Assembly (NCBI RefSeq): GCF_008275125.1
Contig: NZ_CP043473.1
Location: 1,488,001 to 1,552,000 of the forward strand
Source: Chromobacterium paludis
GTDB taxonomy: Bacteria > Pseudomonadota > Gammaproteobacteria > Burkholderiales > Chromobacteriaceae
Reading direction: 5' to 3'
DNA length: 64,000 bases
The notes under the pieces are model-generated. The model was not told the DNA's origin. It did not search any database and saw only the letters and a list, made by a program, of their open reading frames with translations. This document shows positions 1 through 7,853 of the stretch, piece by piece (the stretch's first letter is position 1; each line of letters opens with the position of its first letter). Both the position numbers and the translations under genes were made by a program.

Positions 1-675
1 GGGCAGATCCGCCCCGGACTGGCCGTCCACCACGGTGCAGCCCTCCGACTGCAGCGCCATGCGCCGCAATTGCAGTCTGGCTTGCTCGGATTCAAGCTGC
101 TGGCGCGTCTGTTCCAGCAACTCCAGCCGCCGCGCGATGACCGATACCAGCACGTCCAGCGCATGCGCACCGGAGCGGCGCAGGAAATCTTCCAGGCTGG
201 GGCTGGGCATCATCAGGCGATGGCCATCGAAGCTGACCACGATCTGCGCCACATCGCTGCGCAGTTCGCCGTTTTCCATGGAGACGCCAAAGCGCCGGGT
301 TTCGCTGCGTTGCATGGTCAGCAAGGCCCAGGCTTCGTCGCCATTGGATGCGGACAGGAAAAACGCCCGCAATTTATCACTATTTTCCAGCAGTTCCAGC
401 AGGCTGGCCGGGCCGGCGAACAGCAAGCCCAGCCGGGGATCGCGCGCGAAGCTGGCCAGAGACAGGTCCAGCACCGGTGGCAGCTGGGTCATCAACGAAG
501 ACAGGTAGTCCTGTGCGGTGCGCATGCCGGGCGCCAGCGCGTCCTGATATCCCGGCAGCAAACGCAGCCGCTTGTCGCAGAGGTCGATCAGTTGCTCGAT
601 CTGCGCGGCGAGCAGGCGCGCGCGCTGCCGGCTCTGCCCGTCCCAACCCAGTTTGCGCAATAATTGATCAAGCAT
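1..675 (-). CDS. Conserved hypothetical protein, 3' end beyond the window
   Basis: The frame is open from the ATG at 675 to the window edge, giving at least 225 residues that begin MLDQLLRKLGWDG. I do not recognise the family. The visible part is leucine-rich and mostly helical, with a short strand-like stretch near residues 135-165 and a heptad-like glutamine/arginine helix near 190-215. There is no signal peptide or membrane segment, so a cytoplasmic protein is likely. It lies on the same strand as the pseudouridine synthase upstream (ends at 709), with a gap of about 33 bases, so the two may be cotranscribed. The gene is partial here. Confidence 0.75.
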   Translation of the reverse strand, partial: MLDQLLRKLGWDGQSRQRARLLAAQIEQLIDLCDKRLRLLPGYQDALAPGMRTAQDYLSSLMTQLPPVLDLSLASFARDPRLGLLFAGPASLLELLENSDKLRAFFLSASNGDEAWALLTMQRSETRRFGVSMENGELRSDVAQIVVSFDGHRLMMPSPSLEDFLRRSGAHALDVLVSVIARRLELLEQTRQQLESEQARLQLRRMALQSEGCTVVDGQSGADLP

Positions 676-708
676 GGCCTGCCTCCCTGTTTTTGCTTGC
701 GCGCCCAG

Positions 709-1437
709 TCAGAATTGTTCGTCGTCGCGCAGATAGCGCCACTGTCCGGTGGGCAGGTTGCCCAGCTTGACCTTGCCGATGGCGATGCGCTTCAGTCCGA
801 CGACGCGCAGCCCCACCAGTTCGCACATGCGGCGGATTTGGCGCTTTTTGCCCTCGCGCAGCACGAAGCGCAGCTGATCTTCGTTCTGCCAGCTGACCTT
901 GGCCGGCAGCAGCTTCTTGCCGTCCAGCTCCAGGCCGTGGTTCAGCAGTGCGAGTCCGTTGGGGGCCAGGTGGCCCTCCACGCGAACCAGGTACTCTTTT
1001 TCCACCTCGGAATGCTCGCCGATCAGGTGCTTGGCCACGCGCCCGTCCTGGGTCAGCACCAGCAGGCCGACGGAGTCGATGTCCAGCCGGCCGGCCGGGG
1101 CCAGGCCGCGCAAATGCGATGGCTGGAAGCGTTTGCGGCTGCCGTCCTCCGCCCAGTGGTTTTCCGGCTTGATCAGCACCACCGCGGGTTCGTAACCATC
1201 CTCGGCCTGGCCGGAGACATAGCCTACTGGCTTGTTCAGCAGGATGGTGACGCGGGCCGACTGGGCGTCCTGCGCCTTTTTGTCGACCTCGATCCGGTTG
1301 TGCGGCAGTACTTTTTGCCCCAGTACGGCGACTTCGCCGTCGACTTTGACCCAGCCTTGTTCGATATAGCTGTCTGCCTCCCGGCGCGAACACAGCCCCA
1401 GTTCGGCCATGCGTTTTGACAGGCGTACAGGTTCCAT
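709..1437 (-). CDS. RsuA/RluF-family rRNA pseudouridine synthase
   Basis: A 242-residue protein that isomerises a specific uridine of ribosomal RNA to pseudouridine. An S4 RNA-binding domain occupies about residues 4-60 ([18 protein letters not shown]). The catalytic domain follows, with the family motif GRLD at 117-120, where Asp119 is the predicted nucleophile, and a late KRQIRRMCE block typical of RsuA/RluB/RluE/RluF enzymes. The C-terminal part resembles RluF most, but the long basic tail of the E. coli enzyme is missing, so I do not assign the exact target uridine. It probably shares a transcript with the unknown gene downstream. Confidence 0.85.
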   Translation of the reverse strand: MEPVRLSKRMAELGLCSRREADSYIEQGWVKVDGEVAVLGQKVLPHNRIEVDKKAQDAQSARVTILLNKPVGYVSGQAEDGYEPAVVLIKPENHWAEDGSRKRFQPSHLRGLAPAGRLDIDSVGLLVLTQDGRVAKHLIGEHSEVEKEYLVRVEGHLAPNGLALLNHGLELDGKKLLPAKVSWQNEDQLRFVLREGKKRQIRRMCELVGLRVVGLKRIAIGKVKLGNLPTGQWRYLRDDEQF

Positions 1438-1567
1438 TTGTTTTTCCGTGATCCGTAATGAAAAAGCGGCTCCGGTCGCATCGCGCTGAGGAGGCCGCTA
1501 TTGAGTCGATGAATATTGTAGGGGATCGCGCGCCAACTGGCCATGATGCGCCGCAATCCCGGCTTGA

Positions 1568-2614
1568 TCACGCCTCCAGGCGCGCGCGCAGCCAGGCGCG
1601 GGCAGCCTCAGGCTCGCGCGGCATCTCCTCCGTCAGCAGCGCGGCGCAGGCGCGTTCCAGCCATTGGCCCGGCAGCAAGGCTTGACGCTCTTGCAAGCGG
1701 GCCAGCACTTCGGTGGCCTGCCGCCACTCCAGCCTGGCCGCCTCCTCGGATTGGCGCATGTGCGATATCTGCGCGCGCGCCTCTTCCGCTTGCTGCTGCA
1801 AAATGTCAAGCCGCGCTTGCAGCCCGCCGTTTTCCCGCTCCCGCTCCAGCACGCGTTCGCGCCACAAACCCTCCACCTTGGCCGCGTCTTGCCGCGCCTG
1901 CTGCAGTGAAGTTTCCAGCTTGTGCAGCTGCTGCTTCATGTCCTTGCGCTCGTCTTCCACTTGCTGGTACAGGCGGACGCGCAAGCCCTCCAGGCGCTCA
2001 TATGCCAGCGCCTCCTTGCGCTCGGACTCGTCCCGCGCCTCGCGCAGCTGCTGCGCATGCTTTTCTGCCGCTTCCGCTTGCTGCGTCTCGGCCTCCCGTC
2101 GGGCTTGCGCCAATTCCTGCTGCTGGCGCGCCAGGGCGGCTTGCAGTTCCTGTCGCTCGCGTTGCGCAGTTTCCAGCTGGCGCCTTGCCTGTTCCAGTTC
2201 ACCGTTTAGCTCAAGCTGGCGCGCGGCCCGTAATTCAAGCTCATGGCGCAAGGACTGGAGCTCCGCCGCCGCCTGCTCCTGTTGCAACAAGAGTTGCGCG
2301 CGCTCGTCGCGCAGCGCGGCGGCTTCCGCTTCGATCTCCTGGCGCACCGCATCGAGCTGCAGCTCCGCCTCGTCGCAGGCCTTTTGCCACACCTGTTCGA
2401 ATGATTCTGCCAGGCTGGCCGGCCAATCCGGGCGGCGAGAGGAAGTCGCCATGCGGGAAAGAAAATCCTGCCGCCATTCCTTCAGCACATTATTAATCGT
2501 GGTGTTGGAGCCGCTGCCTAGGCGGGCTCTCACCTCGGCCACGGTGGGCCAGGCGCCCTCGCCCACCAGTTCAAACGCGACTTGCCGAATGCGCGCATAG
2601 ATATCGCTTGCCAT
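1568..2614 (-). CDS. KfrA-like DNA-binding coiled-coil protein
   Basis: A protein of 348 residues from the ATG at 2614 (MASDIYARIRQ). Residues 1-65 look like the KfrA N-terminal DNA-binding domain: a helix-turn-helix with a GSGSNTTINNVLKEWR segment. The rest, about residues 75-320, is an almost unbroken alanine, glutamate, glutamine and arginine-rich coiled coil. Plasmid KfrA proteins are autoregulated, alpha-helical DNA binders linked to plasmid stability. This copy is chromosomal and diverges from a tyrosine recombinase across a 209-base AT-rich region holding two palindromes, which suggests that it binds there and controls the recombinase. That role is inference. The frame extends further upstream, but those extra residues come from the AT-rich promoter region and do not look coding. 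Confidence 0.8.
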   Translation of the reverse strand: MASDIYARIRQVAFELVGEGAWPTVAEVRARLGSGSNTTINNVLKEWRQDFLSRMATSSRRPDWPASLAESFEQVWQKACDEAELQLDAVRQEIEAEAAALRDERAQLLLQQEQAAAELQSLRHELELRAARQLELNGELEQARRQLETAQRERQELQAALARQQQELAQARREAETQQAEAAEKHAQQLREARDESERKEALAYERLEGLRVRLYQQVEDERKDMKQQLHKLETSLQQARQDAAKVEGLWRERVLERERENGGLQARLDILQQQAEEARAQISHMRQSEEAARLEWRQATEVLARLQERQALLPGQWLERACAALLTEEMPREPEAARAWLRARLEA

Positions 2615-2668
2615 GCTCGAGCCTTTTGTTCGTTTTCCTTCACAAGTGTAACAAATGCAAATCATAAA

Positions 2669-2683
2669 ATATACTACGTATAT
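2669..2683. promoter_or_regulatory. Small palindrome upstream of the kfrA-like gene
   Basis: The arms ATATAC and GTATAT flank TAC, about 55 bases upstream of the kfrA-like start. The surrounding DNA (2640-2760) is far richer in A and T than its neighbours. KfrA proteins bind operators overlapping their own promoters, so this is a reasonable operator candidate, but it is short and AT-rich DNA produces such palindromes by chance. Confidence 0.3.
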
Positions 2684-2713
2684 CATTATATATTTATCAT
2701 TTGCGCTATATTT

Positions 2714-2737
2714 TTCCGATAATTATACTTATCGGAA
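2714..2737. promoter_or_regulatory. Perfect 9-bp inverted repeat with 6-base centre (dif-like geometry)
   Basis: TTCCGATAA, then six bases (TTATAC), then TTATCGGAA: a perfect palindrome between the kfrA-like gene and the recombinase gene. The layout of two arms around six bases, with inner edges ATAA and TTAT, matches the core of XerC/XerD dif sites. It may be a recombination core site for the adjacent recombinase or an operator for the KfrA-like protein. The palindrome is seen directly; both functions are inferred. Confidence 0.55.
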
Positions 2738-2823
2738 GTTATTGGCTGAAATATGCGCATGCCTGGCCATCTCAACAAGCCTCGCCGCCATGGCGCTTCC
2801 CCATCTCACCGCAAGACCCACCC

Positions 2824-3912
2824 ATGCTGCCCGATACCACCCGCCCCAGCGCCCAACCTGCCCAGCTGATTCAGGCTCAATCCGATAGCCAGGCAGTGCT
2901 GACCTGGCTGGCCGAGCATGTCGAACAGCCGGCCACGCTGGCCGCTTATCGCAAGGAGGCGGAGCGTTTGCTGCTGTGGCTGGAAAGCCGCCGGCAAACT
3001 CTGGGGCAAATGAAGCGAGAAGATGTGCAGGATTACCGCCGCTTCCTCTCCGCGCCCCACCCCGCCGAACACTGGATAGGCCCCGCCCGCCCGCGAAGCC
3101 ATCCGCAGTGGAAGCCCTTCTCCAGGCCCCTCTCGCCACAGAGCGTCAGCCACAGTCTGACCGTGCTGGGCGCGCTTTTTTCCTATCTCAACGACGCGGG
3201 CTATCTCAACGGCAATCCGTTCAAGCTGCTACGCCGCCGCGCGGCCCAGAAACGCAACCTGGAGGCGGAACGCTATCTGGACGCGGCTTGCTGGCGACAT
3301 CTGCAGGACACGCTGGAAAAGTTGCCGCGAGACAGCGACAAGGAGATTCGCCACGCGGAGCGCGCGCGCTGGCTGTTCACGCTGCTTTACCTGACCGGCG
3401 CGCGGCGCAGCGAAATCGCGGCCGCCCGCGCGGGAGATCTCGTTCGCAGAAACGGGGGCTGGTGGTGGAATGTGGTGGGCAAAGGGGATGTCGCCGCCCG
3501 CATACCCTTATCCGATGAGCTGATGGCTGCCTTGGCCCGCTATCGGCAAAGCCTGGGATTGCCGCCAAACCCTGACGCCGGAGATGATGCGCCCCTGGTC
3601 TGCCGCATTGGCGAAAAAGGCAAGATGGCGCCGCTATCGGACAAGGCCATCTACCTGATCTGCAAGGAGGTCTTTGCCCGGGCGCTGCAAGGCGCAGCCA
3701 ACGAGCCGCTGAAGACCCAGCTGCGCCAGGCCACCACCCATTGGCTGCGGCACACCGCCGCCAGCCACCAGCTGGAGGCTGGCGTGCCCTTGCTGCTGGT
3801 CAGTCAGAATTTAAGGCATGCCAGCATTCAGACCACGCGGCGCTATCTGCACAGCGAAGAGGATGCCCGCCACCAGGCCAGCCAACTTCACAAACTGCGG
3901 CGCGACGATTAA
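2824..3912 (+). CDS. Tyrosine recombinase/integrase (XerC-like)
   Basis: A 362-residue site-specific recombinase from the ATG at 2824. An N-terminal SAM-like core-binding domain covers about 22-135. The catalytic domain carries the expected residues: Arg194 (TGARRSE), a beta-hairpin Lys220 (VVGKGD), His306 and Arg309 (HWLRH), His332 (LRHAS) and the nucleophile Tyr341 (RRYLHS). It therefore looks active. It is longer than XerC/XerD (about 300) and does not sit in a dapF-xerC context, so it is not obviously the housekeeping enzyme. Neither flank shows an island: acnB follows convergently and a pseudouridine synthase lies beyond the kfrA-like gene. An open frame runs upstream to 2701 but passes through the AT-rich palindrome region. 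Confidence 0.88.
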   Translation: MLPDTTRPSAQPAQLIQAQSDSQAVLTWLAEHVEQPATLAAYRKEAERLLLWLESRRQTLGQMKREDVQDYRRFLSAPHPAEHWIGPARPRSHPQWKPFSRPLSPQSVSHSLTVLGALFSYLNDAGYLNGNPFKLLRRRAAQKRNLEAERYLDAACWRHLQDTLEKLPRDSDKEIRHAERARWLFTLLYLTGARRSEIAAARAGDLVRRNGGWWWNVVGKGDVAARIPLSDELMAALARYRQSLGLPPNPDAGDDAPLVCRIGEKGKMAPLSDKAIYLICKEVFARALQGAANEPLKTQLRQATTHWLRHTAASHQLEAGVPLLLVSQNLRHASIQTTRRYLHSEEDARHQASQLHKLRRDD

Positions 3913-3928
3913 GCGTGGGCGAAGCAAC

Positions 3929-3963
3929 AAAAAACGCCGCCCATCCCGCAGGATGGACGGCGT
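3929..3963 (-). terminator. Rho-independent terminator of acnB
   Basis: On the minus strand a 13-base-pair stem with one G-T pair (ACGCCGTCCATCC with GGATGGGCGGCGT) and a four-base loop is followed by six T. It lies 30 bases after the acnB stop. No T-run follows it on the plus strand, so it mainly serves acnB. Confidence 0.85.
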
Positions 3964-3992
3964 CGCCTCGTGTTGACCCCTAATTATTATGC

Positions 3993-6581
3993 TCAAGCCT
4001 TGCTGGCGGCCAGCTCCTGGTATTCCTGGATCTGGTCGAAGTTCAGGTACTTGTAAACTTCAGCGCCCTTCTCATTGATGATGCCGATATTGGCCTGGTA
4101 TTCCTCCACCGTCGGGATCTTGCCCAGCTTGGAGCAGATCGCGGCCAGTTCGGCGGAACCCAGGAACACGTTGGAGTTCTTGCCCAGGCGGTTCGGGAAG
4201 TTGCGGGTGGAGGTGGACATCACGGTCGCGCCTTCGCGCACCTGGGCCTGGTTGCCCATGCACAGCGAGCAGCCCGGCATTTCCAGGCGCGCGCCGGCGC
4301 GGCCCAGCACGCCGTAGTGGCCTTCTTCGGTCAGCTGCTTGGCGTCCATCTTGGTCGGCGGGGCCACCCATAGGCGGACCGGAATGTCCGCCTTGCCTTC
4401 CAGCAGCTTGGACGCGGCGCGGAAGTGGCCGATATTGGTCATGCACGAACCGATGAACACTTCGTCTATCTTGGTGCCGGACACTTCGGACATCAGCTTC
4501 ACATCGTCCGGGTCGTTCGGGCAGGCGACGATGGGCTCGGTCACTTCGTTCATGTCGATTTCGATCACGGCCGCGTATTCGGCGTCGGCATCGCCCTTCA
4601 GCAGCTGGCCGTTGGCGATCCAGTCTTCCATGGCCTGGATGCGGCGCTCCAGCGTGCGCGCGTCCTGGTAGCCATCGGCGATCATGGCCTTCATCAGCGT
4701 GATGTTGGAACGCATGTACTCGACGATGGGCTCCTTGTTCAGGTGCACGGTGCAGCCGGCGGCGGAACGCTCGGCCGAGGCATCGGTCAGTTCGAACGCT
4801 TGCTCCACCTTCAGGTCCGGCAGGCCTTCGATTTCCAGGATGCGGCCGGAGAAGATGTTCTTCTTGCCGGCCTTGGCCACGGTCAGCAGGCCCGCCTTGA
4901 TCGCGTACAGCGGAATAGCGTTAACCAGGTCGCGCAGGGTGACGCCCGGCTGCAGCTTGCCCTTGAAGCGCACCAGCACCGATTCCGGCATGTCCAGCGG
5001 CATCACGCCGGTGGCGGCGGCGAAGGCCACCAGGCCAGAGCCGGCCGGGAAGGAAATGCCGATCGGGAAGCGGGTGTGGCTGTCGCCGCCGGTGCCCACG
5101 GTATCCGGCAGCAGCAGGCGGTTCAGCCAGCTGTGGATCACGCCGTCGCCTGGACGCAGCGAGACGCCGCCGCGGGTGGAGATGAAGGCCGGCAGCTCCT
5201 TGTGCATCTTCACGTCCACCGGCTTGGGGTAAGCGGCGGTGTGGCAGAACGATTGCATCACCAGGTCGGCGGAGAAGCCCAGGCAAGCCAGGTCTTTCAG
5301 CTCGTCGCGGGTCATCGGGCCGGTAGTATCCTGCGAGCCGACGGTGGTCATCTTCGGTTCGCAGTAGGTGCCCGGGCGCACGCCCTTGCCTTCCGGCAGG
5401 CCACAGGCGCGGCCGACCATCTTCTGCGCCAGGCTGAAGCCCTTGCCGGAATCGACCGGGGACTTCGGCAGGCGGAACTCGGTGGACGCCGGCAGGCCCA
5501 GCGCTTCGCGCGCCTTGGAGGTCAGGCCGCGGCCGATGATCAGGTTGATGCGGCCGCCGGCGCGCACTTCATCCAGGATCACGTCGGACTTCAGCTTGAA
5601 CTCGGCCACCACGGCGCCGTTCTTTTCAATCTTGCCGGCGTACGGGTAAACGTCGATCACGTCGCCCATTTCCAGCGTGGACACATCCACTTCGATAGGC
5701 AGCGAGCCGGAGTCTTCCTGGGTGTTGAAGAAGATGGGCGCGATCTTGCCGCCCAGGGTCACGCCGCCGAAGCGCTTGTTCGGCACGAAGGGGATGTCCT
5801 GGCCGGTGGCCCATACCACGGAGTTGGTGGCGGACTTGCGCGAGGAGCCGGTGCCGACCACGTCGCCCACATAGGCAACCAGGTGGCCCTTTTTCTTCAG
5901 ATCCTCAATGAACTGGATCGGACCGCGCTTGCCGTCTTCTTCCGGCTTGAAGGCCGCGTCGGCGCGGGTGTTCTTCAGCATGGCCAGATAGTGCAGCGGG
6001 ATGTCCGGGCGGCTCCAGGCGTCCGGGGCCGGCGACAGGTCGTCGGTATTGGTTTCGCCCGGCACCTTGAACACGGTGACGGTGATTTTCTCGGCCACTT
6101 CCGGACGGCTGGTGAACCATTCGGCGTTGGCCCAGGATTCGACCACTTCCTTGGCGATGGCATTGCCCTTGTCCATCTTTTCCTTCACGTCATGGAAGGC
6201 GTCGAACATCAGCAAGGTTTTCTTCAGGCCGGCGGCGGCAATCTTGGCCACGGCGGCGTCGTCCAGCAGGTCGACCAGCGGCTTGATGTTGTAGCCGCCC
6301 AGCATGGTGCCCAAGAGCTCGGTGGCCAGTTCGCGCGAAACCAGCGGCGACTTCACGCTGCCTTCGGCCACGGCGGCCAGGAAGGAGGCCTTGACCTTGG
6401 CGGCGTCATCCACGCCCGGCGGCACGCGATGGGTGATCAGGTCGACCAGCGTGGCTTCCTCGCCGGCCGGCGGGTTCTTCAGCAGTTCGACCAGTTCTTC
6501 AACCTGCTTGGCGGACAGCGGCAGGGGCGGAATGCCCAGCGCGGCGCGCTCGGCAACGTGCTGACGGTAAGCTTCTAGCAT
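3993..6581 (-). CDS. acnB: Bifunctional aconitate hydratase B / 2-methylisocitrate dehydratase
   Basis: An 862-residue enzyme interconverting citrate and isocitrate in the TCA cycle; AcnB enzymes commonly also act on 2-methylisocitrate. The order is that of the B type: an N-terminal HEAT-like domain, then the swivel domain, then the three iron-sulfur domains. Candidate 4Fe-4S cysteines lie in IGSCMTN and in MPGCSLCMG near the C-terminus. Length matches E. coli AcnB (865). I start at 6581 ([13 protein letters not shown]), the conserved N-terminus of the family; an in-frame extension of 11 residues looks non-native. It is monocistronic, with its own terminator, and divergent from a LysR gene that could regulate it. 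Confidence 0.97.
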   Translation of the reverse strand: MLEAYRQHVAERAALGIPPLPLSAKQVEELVELLKNPPAGEEATLVDLITHRVPPGVDDAAKVKASFLAAVAEGSVKSPLVSRELATELLGTMLGGYNIKPLVDLLDDAAVAKIAAAGLKKTLLMFDAFHDVKEKMDKGNAIAKEVVESWANAEWFTSRPEVAEKITVTVFKVPGETNTDDLSPAPDAWSRPDIPLHYLAMLKNTRADAAFKPEEDGKRGPIQFIEDLKKKGHLVAYVGDVVGTGSSRKSATNSVVWATGQDIPFVPNKRFGGVTLGGKIAPIFFNTQEDSGSLPIEVDVSTLEMGDVIDVYPYAGKIEKNGAVVAEFKLKSDVILDEVRAGGRINLIIGRGLTSKAREALGLPASTEFRLPKSPVDSGKGFSLAQKMVGRACGLPEGKGVRPGTYCEPKMTTVGSQDTTGPMTRDELKDLACLGFSADLVMQSFCHTAAYPKPVDVKMHKELPAFISTRGGVSLRPGDGVIHSWLNRLLLPDTVGTGGDSHTRFPIGISFPAGSGLVAFAAATGVMPLDMPESVLVRFKGKLQPGVTLRDLVNAIPLYAIKAGLLTVAKAGKKNIFSGRILEIEGLPDLKVEQAFELTDASAERSAAGCTVHLNKEPIVEYMRSNITLMKAMIADGYQDARTLERRIQAMEDWIANGQLLKGDADAEYAAVIEIDMNEVTEPIVACPNDPDDVKLMSEVSGTKIDEVFIGSCMTNIGHFRAASKLLEGKADIPVRLWVAPPTKMDAKQLTEEGHYGVLGRAGARLEMPGCSLCMGNQAQVREGATVMSTSTRNFPNRLGKNSNVFLGSAELAAICSKLGKIPTVEEYQANIGIINEKGAEVYKYLNFDQIQEYQELAASKA

Positions 6582-6751
6582 GACTCTGGACCTTCTTGGC
6601 TTGGTTGTCGGCAAGCCCGTCGGCGCTTGGCCGCCGGGCTACACTCGGTGTTTCCGCATTGTCCGCGCGCGCGGCGCGGATATGCTCTTTGTAGTGGCTG
6701 AAGATTACGCTTTTCGGCGCTTGCATACAAACGAGTAATCGCAACACGGAT

Positions 6752-6768
6752 TGTGAGATAAAATCACA
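6752..6768 (+). promoter_or_regulatory. Palindrome overlapping a -10 box at the lysR start
   Basis: TGTGA, seven bases, TCACA ends two bases before the lysR ATG. The seven bases overlap a -10-like TAAAAT at 6759-6764. A start point about seven bases after that box would fall on the ATG itself, and no Shine-Dalgarno sequence is visible, so a leaderless mRNA repressed at this palindrome is possible. The spacing is one base longer than a CRP site, so I do not call CRP. Confidence 0.4.
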
Positions 6769-6770
6769 GC

Positions 6771-7670
6771 ATGAGCACCTACCCTCCCCTTAACTCATTG
6801 CGCATTTTCGAGGCCGCGGCCCGGCTGGAAAGCTTTTCCGCGGCCGCAGGCGAGCTGTTCGTCACCCACGGCGCTGTGAGCAAACAGATTAAGCAGCTGG
6901 AAGATTGGCTAGGCGTCATGCTGTTTGAGCGCAGCGGCGGACGCGTCAAGCTGACAGACGCCGGCTGGCGCTACTTGGTTCAAGTTCAAGACGGGCTGGA
7001 CCTGATCGCCAACGCCACGGCCCAGTTACTGCAGCCCGACACGCAGCGCCGGCTCAGCATCAACTCCACGCCCACTTTCGCCGCTTACTGGCTGCTGCCG
7101 CGGCTGCAGCGTTTCCGCGCGCGCTTTCCGGAGCTGGAGTTGCACCTGGTGACATCGGACCGCGACCTGTCGCGGCTGGACGCGCCCTTCGACATCGCCA
7201 TCCGCCGCGGCCCCGGCGACTGGCCCGGCCACATCGCCAAGCCGTTTCTGAAGGAGTGGGAGCTGCCGCTGGCCAGCCCGGCGCTGTTGGAGCGATTGCC
7301 GCTGCAGAGCCCCGCCGACTTGGTTTCGCACACGCTGTTGCATGCCGACACCCGGCCCACCGCCTGGCAGCGCTGGCTGACCCTGGCCGGCGCGCCGGAA
7401 CTGAAGCCGGCCAGCGCCATGCATTTCGACAAATTCTCCCTGGCCCTGCAAGCCGCCGTGGATGGCCTGGGCGTGGTGCTGGGGCCGCTGCCGATGGCGC
7501 AAGCGCTGATAGACGCCGGCCAGCTATTGCGGCCGCTGCCCGCGCCGGTGGTGAGCGTGCGCGACTACTGCTGGGTGGCGCCGCGCATGGCGGCGGAGGA
7601 CGCCACCGTGGAAGCCTTCTGCCGCTGGCTGGAGAGCGAGGCCGACAAAACCGGTCCTCTGCCGCGCTGA
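6771..7670 (+). CDS. LysR-family transcriptional regulator (GcvA-like)
   Basis: A 299-residue regulator. Residues 1-65 form the winged helix-turn-helix, with the recognition segment FSAAAGELFVTHGAVSKQIK. The remainder is the substrate-binding-like effector domain (STPTFAAYWLLPRLQRFRARFP), close to the GcvA/AmpR-type subgroup. The ligand cannot be read from sequence. It diverges from acnB across about 190 bases, and LysR proteins often control a divergent neighbour, so acnB is a plausible but unproven target. A palindrome overlaps its own promoter. Confidence 0.88.
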   Translation: MSTYPPLNSLRIFEAAARLESFSAAAGELFVTHGAVSKQIKQLEDWLGVMLFERSGGRVKLTDAGWRYLVQVQDGLDLIANATAQLLQPDTQRRLSINSTPTFAAYWLLPRLQRFRARFPELELHLVTSDRDLSRLDAPFDIAIRRGPGDWPGHIAKPFLKEWELPLASPALLERLPLQSPADLVSHTLLHADTRPTAWQRWLTLAGAPELKPASAMHFDKFSLALQAAVDGLGVVLGPLPMAQALIDAGQLLRPLPAPVVSVRDYCWVAPRMAAEDATVEAFCRWLESEADKTGPLPR

Positions 7671-7679
7671 TCCGGCGGC

Positions 7680-7709
7680 TTGCGCTAAAAAGCCCACGCC
7701 TCGTACAAT
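7680..7709 (+). promoter_or_regulatory. Sigma-70-type promoter for the riboswitch/clc transcript
   Basis: TTGCGC at 7680-7685 and TACAAT at 7704-7709 are separated by 18 bases. The predicted start, near 7716, is immediately ahead of the riboswitch aptamer, which fits a transcript beginning with it. The -35 box overlaps the end of the lysR region, so lysR readthrough is also possible. Confidence 0.6.
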
Positions 7710-7719
7710 ATCGGCAAAG

Positions 7720-7772
7720 CGGAGATGGCATGCCTCCCTTAACCGCCTCGCCAGAGGCTGATGATGCCTACA
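7720..7772 (+). ncRNA. Fluoride riboswitch (crcB motif)
   Basis: The conserved crcB-motif elements are present in order: GGAGATGG at the 5' side closing with CTCC, the AACCGCC joining segment, a GCCTC/GAGGC hairpin, and the 3' consensus CTGATGATGCCTAC. GGCAT at 7727-7731 can pair with ATGCC at 7764-7768. This class binds fluoride through magnesium and activates fluoride-resistance genes. The gene downstream encodes a CLC protein with fluoride-exporter signatures, which independently supports the call. An 8-bp hairpin that reuses the aptamer's 3' edge follows at 7766-7797. Confidence 0.9.
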
Positions 7773-7797
7773 GTATTCCTGGACGGAAGCTGTAGGC
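7766..7797 (+). promoter_or_regulatory. Probable expression platform of the fluoride riboswitch
   Basis: GCCTACAG at 7766-7773 is perfectly complementary to CTGTAGGC at 7790-7797. The left arm is the 3' edge of the aptamer, so this hairpin and the folded aptamer exclude each other. No T-run follows, so it is not a simple intrinsic terminator. The clc start is 57 bases further on, and the mechanism (Rho-dependent or translational) cannot be read from sequence. Confidence 0.55.
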
Positions 7798-7853
7798 GCA
7801 CCCTTCAAGCGCGCCCGTCCAGGCGATCCGCCATTCGAACGCATTGGACGCTC

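Noticed and set aside
4425..6578. 717-codon open frame on the plus strand
   Set aside because: It is the antisense frame of acnB; its composition (His, Gln, Val and Gly-rich) is typical of a GC-rich shadow frame and it has no recognisable domain.
6752..6768. CRP site
   Set aside because: The half-sites TGTGA and TCACA are right but the spacing is seven, not six, bases.
7761..7853. Longer N-terminus for the CLC transporter
   Set aside because: The extra codons lie in the fluoride riboswitch and its hairpin; the homologous protein starts at 7854.
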